From an uncultured bacterium (lineage in GTDB: Bacteria > Omnitrophota > Gorgyraeia > Ghiorseimicrobiales > Ghiorseimicrobiaceae): a DNA stretch of 32,671 bases. Location: NCBI GenBank assembly GCA_913009335.1, contig CAJVXN010000024.1, forward strand, positions 1 to 32,671. The letters run 5' to 3'. The translations under genes were made by a program, and so were the position numbers. Below are positions 26,806 to 32,671 of the stretch, piece by piece. Under the pieces are notes generated by a model. It did not search any database. It saw only the letters and a list, made by a program, of their open reading frames with translations, and was not told the origin of the DNA. Position 1 is the first letter of the stretch. Every line of letters begins with the position of its first letter.

Positions 26806-27078
26806 TTATCGTTTACTTTTTCGCCGATATGACACTTTAAGGCCTCTGCCCAATCCTTCTAACTGATATACACCCCTTAAATCTCCATCAAACTCTGAAT
26901 AAACATAAATTTTACCTGTATTATAATCAAAAAATTTCAAGGCATTATGATGCGCCGCAAAAAAGATATTTTTCCAACTAGGGGTTTCCTGCGAAAAAAA
27001 ACGAATAGCCATAATTCCCAAGATTAAACTAAAAACAAAATCCGAAACAATAAATCTTATCATTCTAGATTTTATCAT
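26806..27078 (-). CDS. Small protein with N-terminal TM helix, function unknown
   Basis: 90 aa intact ORF, hydrophobic N-terminus, between kinase copy 2 and CBS gene. Confidence 0.55.
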   Translation of the reverse strand: MIKSRMIRFIVSDFVFSLILGIMAIRFFSQETPSWKNIFFAAHHNALKFFDYNTGKIYVYSEFDGDLRGVYQLEGLGRGLKVSYRRKSKR

Positions 27079-27128
27079 AATACTCTCTCTTGATAGCCAC
27101 CTATGCTTTTTTATTTTAATCTGTAAGA

Positions 27129-27617
27129 TTATTTGGCAGTAGCTTGTTTTATTTGCCTTACCGCAGAATAAAAATGTTTTAAAATATCCCGTCTTCCTAT
27201 AACTCCGGATACTTTCCTGCCTTCAAAAACAGGAAGCGTATGGACATTTTTGTATTTTAGTAGAGCTATAATATCGAATAATGTCGTATTTTTTTTGATA
27301 TGCACAAAATCGGTAGACATCGCAAATTTAACTGTCGGATTAAAAGCGCCTATGCGGCCGTCTTCGACAATATCGCCTGATTCCAACATATCCATTACAA
27401 TGAATAAGTCATTGGTTGTTATAACGCCGATTATCTTACCTTTTTTATTTTTGACCGGCATGCCGCTTATACGCCTCTTAATCAAAATCTCGGCAACTTC
27501 CGCCAATGTCGCGTCTTCATGAGTTGAAATTACATTTTTTGTCATGATATCTTTTGCCTTTATACTTTTTAATTTAACGGCCAACTTATCTAATTTATTA
27601 TTCCTGGCTTTTGACAT
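27129..27617 (-). CDS. CBS-domain-pair protein
   Basis: KDIMTKNVISTHEDATLAEVAEILIKRRISGMPVKNKKGKIIGVITTNDL and NTTLFDIIALLKYKNVHTLPVFEGRKVSGVIGRRDIL. Confidence 0.93.
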   Translation of the reverse strand: MSKARNNKLDKLAVKLKSIKAKDIMTKNVISTHEDATLAEVAEILIKRRISGMPVKNKKGKIIGVITTNDLFIVMDMLESGDIVEDGRIGAFNPTVKFAMSTDFVHIKKNTTLFDIIALLKYKNVHTLPVFEGRKVSGVIGRRDILKHFYSAVRQIKQATAK

Positions 27618-27666
27618 AACTGCCTCCTTTTTTCGGCAAATTTTACTAAATTTTTCACACCTAAGG

Positions 27667-30537
27667 TCAATAAACCTTATTCTTGATAATATTTTTTACT
27701 TCTTTTAATAATTTATCTGTAATGTAAGGCTTTGCAAAAAATGCATCCACTCCCATATGCTGAAAAGTCTCTTTCATTCCTCTTTTCTTAGTTTGCATAA
27801 TAATCGGGATATCACAAAATTGGTTATTACGTTTTACTTCTTTAAATAACTGAAAACCGCTCATTTCACCCTGGAGCATTACAGAAAGAACAATTAAATC
27901 TATCCAATGAGTCCTTAAAATGCTAAGCGCGTTATTTCCCGTATAGGCGCAATCAACAAGATACCCCATTGCCTCAAGCCTTGTCTTTAACATAACCGCT
28001 TGGGATATGTCACCATCAATAATAAGGATTCTTTCTTGGACCATTTTTTGCACACCCCCCTGCATTGTAATCATTGCCTTTCGCTCAAGAGATATTTTAT
28101 GTATTTTTCTACACTCAAGATCACATCTCTGTTCATATATAAATACGGGTACCGGAAAAATCTGCGATTTTTTACCTTGGATAAATATAGTTATCTGCCG
28201 ATGCGTAACAGATATAAATATGGGATACCCCTGACACATAAACCGAAACTTAATATTGTACCAATCTTTAGGTAAGTTAGGATTTATTCTTATCCTGCTT
28301 TCTTCAATGCTGACTCCGGCAAAACTTTTTATAGCAATATTGATTGAGCCGCCCATTACCCCTGTATGAATCCCTTCCGGAGTAGTACCTCCCTGTGTAT
28401 CATAGATATCTGATTTTAATACATCCAGATACCAATCCCATACCTCATCGCCCCGGTTTAGCAAAGACGCCAAATAAGAATGAACCACCTTACTCAATGT
28501 CGAGCCGTGCGATGTCCTGCGTATATGATATTCATAATTCTTACGGAATATCTCCCGGTCAAACTTATAACCAAGCCGTTTAAGAATAAATTTTATCTCC
28601 GAAAGCGGGAAAAGATAAAACATCATAAGAACATCCGCCTGTTTGGCAACTTTATATTCATTAGGCGATTTTCCCTCAGCCTTTAAAATTCTATCCATCC
28701 TATGTATATTACCGTATTTCTTTTTATAGGCCTTCCAATTAAGTTCTTTTAACTTGAAATATCCTTTGAATTGACTAATAATACCACTTTTACTAATTAT
28801 TAAATTCATTTTTCGTGTGATACTATCCCACCTGTCTAATTCCCTCTGAGGAATCTTTAATTTTTTAAGTAAATCAGAGCATTGCTCCGGCGGCAAGATA
28901 TCTAACAATTGAAGCGTCTTATTCATTGTCGCCACTATTAAAAAATTAGTATAGGCATTATCACAAAAACCGGGCTTAGGAGCACCGGGAAGATGCTCAT
29001 GGAATTCATCCGGCCCCATTACTCCTTCCACATGGAAACGCCCGTCTTTTTTATCAAACTTGGACAGGCTTGAGCCAAAAAAACAGACTGAAAGCATAAT
29101 TTCCATACCGTAATCCAGCATGAAATTTATATCATGCGTACCAACCCAATATTGCCATACATTATAGGCAACGGAGAAAGAAACATGCCGCTGATGATGG
29201 CTGTAATCAGGGCCCCACTTGCCTGACATAGGATTAAGATGGATTGACTGAGTCTGTTCATCGCCATGCATACTGCTTTGCCAGGGAAACATCGCTCCTT
29301 TATATCCAGCCTCTCTAGCATTCTTACGGGCTTGAGCGAGCCTCCTATAGCGGTACAAGAGTATAGTTCTGACTATTTCAGGTGCGCGTAAATTATAAAA
29401 TGGCATAACAAATAACTGATCCCAAAAAATATGCCCCCGATATGCCTCACCATGCAGGCCGCGTGCCGGCACACCCGCGTCAATATTTAAGTTATGATAC
29501 GATGCCGTTTGTAATAAATGAAACGCATGTAACCTTAGAACCTTGCGAAAATGCACATCGCCATTAATATTAATATCAAACTTTTTCCACAAGCTAGACC
29601 ATACTTTCCTATGGGCCTCAAAAAGAATATCAAAACGGGTAGAGGTCTTAACAGTTTTAACAGCCTTCTGATAAAGGCTCCCTTTTTCGCTGTCGCAGGA
29701 GGTATAAATAGCACAAGTCTTTTCAATAAAATATTCCCTGTTTTTACGAACATGAATTTTAAAATCCTGGTATATTGCTTTTTTATTTTCTGTTATAGTT
29801 TTACCAATTGGGGTTATTTCTTTATCGCAAGAGAAAATCCTGGTTTTATAAACAGTAGCAATAATTATACCTGATTGATTAGTCTTAACCGATAATGCTG
29901 CTATGTTCTTTGCAATTTTACCTAAAGAGTGAGCCTTAAGATGTAGAGAATTTAACTGCCTGTATCGCGCCACCCCGTCGTTTCGAACATTACCGTCTAT
30001 ACCGGATCTTATTGTAATCGGCCCGTCATAATTCTCAGGAGTAATAACATACCTAATCGCACCAATATGAGGATTAGACATATCTACTATGCGCCGGGTT
30101 TGAATATCTACTATGCGCCCTTTTAAATCCTTAAGACGCATATTGCGACTAAGCAGGCCCCGGTACATATCAAGTTCTTGATAGTAAGATAATATCTTAC
30201 ACTCGCAAGGAGTTACCCACTCCTCATCAGCAAATTTAAAAGTAAGGGGCAACCAGTTAGGACAATTTACCAGTGATTCGTTAACAACATCCTTACCGGC
30301 AATGTGGCTTCTGAGCGTATTATAGATACCGGCAATGTATGTTCCGGGAGAATGGATGCGGGACGACTTTACTTCGCAGAGCGCTCCGCGGGTAGCAAAA
30401 TATCCGTTACCAAGAGTACACAATGACTCTCGTAATGCTTCTTTTGCCGGCTGGAAATGATTATAACTAAGCTTCCAGGAAGACTCCCTAGCTTCTTTTT
30501 TTAGTCTTCGTAATCTATAGTCTAATGATTTTTTCAA
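27667..30537 (-). CDS. GH65 family disaccharide phosphorylase (trehalose/kojibiose type) with C-terminal receiver-like domain
   Basis: GNGYFATRGALCE, ARGLHGEAYRGHIFWDQLFVMPFY, GVMGPDEFHEHLPG, GGTTPEGIHTGVMGGSINI; C-terminus ERILIIDGDISQAVMLKTRLEAMGY...DLIVLSVMLQGEMSGFQLF...IPIIMQTKK...FFAKPYITDKLL. Confidence 0.93.
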   Translation of the reverse strand: MKKSLDYRLRRLKKEARESSWKLSYNHFQPAKEALRESLCTLGNGYFATRGALCEVKSSRIHSPGTYIAGIYNTLRSHIAGKDVVNESLVNCPNWLPLTFKFADEEWVTPCECKILSYYQELDMYRGLLSRNMRLKDLKGRIVDIQTRRIVDMSNPHIGAIRYVITPENYDGPITIRSGIDGNVRNDGVARYRQLNSLHLKAHSLGKIAKNIAALSVKTNQSGIIIATVYKTRIFSCDKEITPIGKTITENKKAIYQDFKIHVRKNREYFIEKTCAIYTSCDSEKGSLYQKAVKTVKTSTRFDILFEAHRKVWSSLWKKFDININGDVHFRKVLRLHAFHLLQTASYHNLNIDAGVPARGLHGEAYRGHIFWDQLFVMPFYNLRAPEIVRTILLYRYRRLAQARKNAREAGYKGAMFPWQSSMHGDEQTQSIHLNPMSGKWGPDYSHHQRHVSFSVAYNVWQYWVGTHDINFMLDYGMEIMLSVCFFGSSLSKFDKKDGRFHVEGVMGPDEFHEHLPGAPKPGFCDNAYTNFLIVATMNKTLQLLDILPPEQCSDLLKKLKIPQRELDRWDSITRKMNLIISKSGIISQFKGYFKLKELNWKAYKKKYGNIHRMDRILKAEGKSPNEYKVAKQADVLMMFYLFPLSEIKFILKRLGYKFDREIFRKNYEYHIRRTSHGSTLSKVVHSYLASLLNRGDEVWDWYLDVLKSDIYDTQGGTTPEGIHTGVMGGSINIAIKSFAGVSIEESRIRINPNLPKDWYNIKFRFMCQGYPIFISVTHRQITIFIQGKKSQIFPVPVFIYEQRCDLECRKIHKISLERKAMITMQGGVQKMVQERILIIDGDISQAVMLKTRLEAMGYLVDCAYTGNNALSILRTHWIDLIVLSVMLQGEMSGFQLFKEVKRNNQFCDIPIIMQTKKRGMKETFQHMGVDAFFAKPYITDKLLKEVKNIIKNKVY

Positions 30538-32128
30538 ACAGTTCTCCTACTTCGTTTGGATCATTAAGTACAAATCTAGCGCTTGAAGGGGAATCTTTAG
30601 ATGAGACCAAAATACCACTACCCCTGGTATTTATAGTCCTAAAAGCATATTCATCGGTAGTATCATCGCCGATATACATAACGCAAGATTTATCCCATGA
30701 GATATCAAGAGCCTTCATTATCCATCTTATCGCCTGACCTTTATCCCAGGGTATATTAGGAAGTATCTCAAATACTTTTTTACCGCTTAAAAGACGCAGT
30801 GATTCATGCTCTGCGATTATATTATTAACGATTTCTTTTATATTCGGCAGATTAGCCTGATTATCGAGAAGACGATAGTGTACGGCTACGCTAAATTTCT
30901 TCTCTTCAATAAGAATACCTTTCATATCTTTAAGTTCGCGCTTTAGGCGAGTAATCACTTTATCAACAACCGAAATAACCTCTTCTGCCTTTGCTTGCAC
31001 CAGGCTAAATCCCGGACCACGAATATCAAAACCATGACTTCCGGCATAAAACAAGTTATCTATTCCTACTAAATTTTCAACATCCTCCCGCATTCTTCCG
31101 CTAACAATAGCAACGGTATATTTTTCAGAAAGCGCACGCACTGCATCCTGCATAGACTTTGATATAATCGCGTCCTGAGGCCTATTGACAATAGGCGTTA
31201 GAGTACCGTCATAATCAAGAAAGAAAACCGGCTTACCTCGTTTAAAAAATGCGTCTTTTGCGGATTGTGTATAAAATTGATTAAGAGTAACACTGATTTC
31301 TGCTTCTTGCGCATAATCCGGCATTGTAATACCTTTGGCGCTATCCCATGCGGAAAAGAGAGGTTCCGGCTTTCTACCAAACCAAGCATTACACCACTCC
31401 AGAGAAATTTCCGATAAATCATTTACAACAACATCAGCTCCGTTTTCAAGAAGCTCGCTCTTGTTATCTGCCCGAGCTATTCCTAAAACCAACCCAAACC
31501 CTCCATTTCTTCCGGCCTGGACTCCCGATACGGCATCTTCAATTACAATAGATTTAGCCGCCTCAGAATTCATATTTTTAACAGCCACAACAAATATATC
31601 GGCTTCGGGTTTACCTGTTAAACCCATCTGATCCGAAACCGTACCGTCAACGCGTGTTTCAAAAAGCACATCTAACTTCGTTGATTCAAGTATTCCCTTG
31701 CAATTTTTAGATGATGAGGCAACGCCGATTCTAACGCCGGATTCTTTTAACTTCTTTACAAATTTAACGCTTGACTCAAAAACCTCGGCCCCTAAATCTT
31801 TAAGTAAGATATTGAATAATTTATTCTTTTTATTACCTAACCCGCATACAGTCTCCGCATCCGGAGCGTCTGTCGCTTCTCCATAGAGTATTTCTATGCC
31901 TCGAGATTCCAGAAAACTCTCAACCCCTTTATATCGAGGCTTGCCATCTACGAAAGGAAGATAATCATTATCATGGGTAAACTCGCGAAACGGCTCTGCA
32001 TCTCGCGCTTGGCGCTTACGCAGGTATTCATCAAAAGTATCTTTCCAGGCCTTGGCGTGAACTTTCGCAGTCTTAGTTATTACTCCGTCAAGGTCAAATA
32101 CAGCAGAATCAAAGTTAAGTTTCGACAT
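30515..32128 (-). CDS. Fusion of beta-phosphoglucomutase-like HAD and trehalose-6-phosphate phosphatase
   Basis: N-half FDSAVFDLDGVITKTAKVHAKAWKDTFDEYL..GVASSSKNCKGILE; C-half PVFFLDYDGTLTPIVNRPQDAIIS..AIVSGRMREDVENLVG..YAGSHGFDIRGPG..YIGDDTTDEYAF. Confidence 0.93.
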   Translation of the reverse strand: MSKLNFDSAVFDLDGVITKTAKVHAKAWKDTFDEYLRKRQARDAEPFREFTHDNDYLPFVDGKPRYKGVESFLESRGIEILYGEATDAPDAETVCGLGNKKNKLFNILLKDLGAEVFESSVKFVKKLKESGVRIGVASSSKNCKGILESTKLDVLFETRVDGTVSDQMGLTGKPEADIFVVAVKNMNSEAAKSIVIEDAVSGVQAGRNGGFGLVLGIARADNKSELLENGADVVVNDLSEISLEWCNAWFGRKPEPLFSAWDSAKGITMPDYAQEAEISVTLNQFYTQSAKDAFFKRGKPVFFLDYDGTLTPIVNRPQDAIISKSMQDAVRALSEKYTVAIVSGRMREDVENLVGIDNLFYAGSHGFDIRGPGFSLVQAKAEEVISVVDKVITRLKRELKDMKGILIEEKKFSVAVHYRLLDNQANLPNIKEIVNNIIAEHESLRLLSGKKVFEILPNIPWDKGQAIRWIMKALDISWDKSCVMYIGDDTTDEYAFRTINTRGSGILVSSKDSPSSARFVLNDPNEVGELFEKIIRL

Positions 32129-32391
32129 TAAGTAATCTCCTTTTCTAATTTGTTTTATTTAGTATATAGAAAAACACCAGAAAAAGCAAGGGCGCGCTAG
32201 AAAAGAAGGTAATTGTCTAGGGTAATTCGGGGTAAAAACATGGGCCATTAATAATAACCCGGTAGGAATCATTCTATCTAATAAATACAATTTTCTCTCT
32301 AATTGAGGCTCGAAAAGGCATATTTAATAACAGCTAATGTTAGTTTCATTACAAATTCTTTTTGAGCCTAAAAACAATAATTTAGTATTGA

Positions 32392-32553
32392 TTATAATCC
32401 CAGAAATTTTATCGCACCACCACAGAAAAAAATTATTAATCCTGCCAAGGCATGTGAATATCTTTCAAAACGATTAAATGCGATCTTCGATACACCATAT
32501 GAAAAAAGTAGCACCATTGCCAGCATGGTAATAATGGTTACTGTTGTACTAGC
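32392..32553 (-). pseudogene. 3' remnant of a membrane transporter gene (UreH/NicO or TauE-like C-terminus)
   Basis: Frame without start: ASTTVTIITMLAMVLLFSYGVSKIAFNRFERYSHALAGLIIFFCGGAIKFLGL*; in-frame TGA directly 5' at the IS junction. Confidence 0.55.
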
Positions 32554-32671
32554 TCAATAATTCGGTAACCTTTTTAAGTTTATCAAAAGGCGTTTCATAA
32601 TTTAATCCACCATGTCTTCTTAGGTGGTTATATTCAAAAAGGAAGTTGCCAAGATTCATGACAAGGTCTTC
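32542..32671 (-). mobile_element. IS481-like insertion sequence end with transposase C-terminus (partial)
   Basis: Minus frame 32671-32549: EDLVMNLGNFLFEYNHLRRHGGLNYETPFDKLKKVTELLS*; typical integrase-core C-terminus; TGT terminus close to stop. Confidence 0.8.

Noticed and set aside
32288-32344. Tiny minus-strand ORF MKLTLAVIKYAFSSLN resembling an archaeal-type FBPase start
   Set aside because: 16 codons, diverges after 9 residues; most likely chance.
1-32671. CRISPR arrays, rRNA and tRNA genes
   Set aside because: No regularly spaced repeats or cloverleaf/rRNA-like sequence recognised on either strand by eye; a tRNAscan/minced run would be needed for certainty.

Overview
All supportable genes in this 32.7 kb window lie on the minus strand. 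The low-GC content and gene style resemble an uncultured Omnitrophota-like bacterium, but that is only a guess. The window reads as a metal, phosphate and sulfur homeostasis region. (1) ECF sigma / zf-HC2 anti-sigma / Spy-ZraP-like periplasmic sensor / Cys-rich exported peptide module. (2) Two near-identical NikR regulators, with operator-like GTGCTAC/GTAGCAC sites in front of themselves, an outer-membrane protein gene, and a yezD-porin-cbiM/PDGLE/cbiQ/cbiO nickel/cobalt ECF uptake operon. (3) A PhoB/PhoR-NptA-PhoU-DUF2490 phosphate module with a clear four-half-site Pho box. (4) A Cu+ P1B ATPase (YHS + two HMBD domains) translationally coupled to a YHS-fused thioredoxin-reductase-like flavoprotein that has lost its CxxC. 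A truncated second copy of the flavoprotein lies 6 kb away. (5) Duplicated His-rich sensor kinases. (6) CrcB/DUF190. (7) An ArsR-TusA-unknown-DsrE sulfur-trafficking cluster. (8) A split OtsB1-like trehalose pathway (beta-PGM/TPP fusion + GH65) in which the GH65 protein carries a C-terminal receiver domain lacking the phospho-acceptor Asp. The right edge holds an IS481-type transposase end abutting a truncated transporter gene. The best candidates for an undescribed system are the YHS-flavoprotein/CopA couple and the GH65-pseudoreceiver fusion. All domain calls are by eye from translated motifs; no database searches were run.
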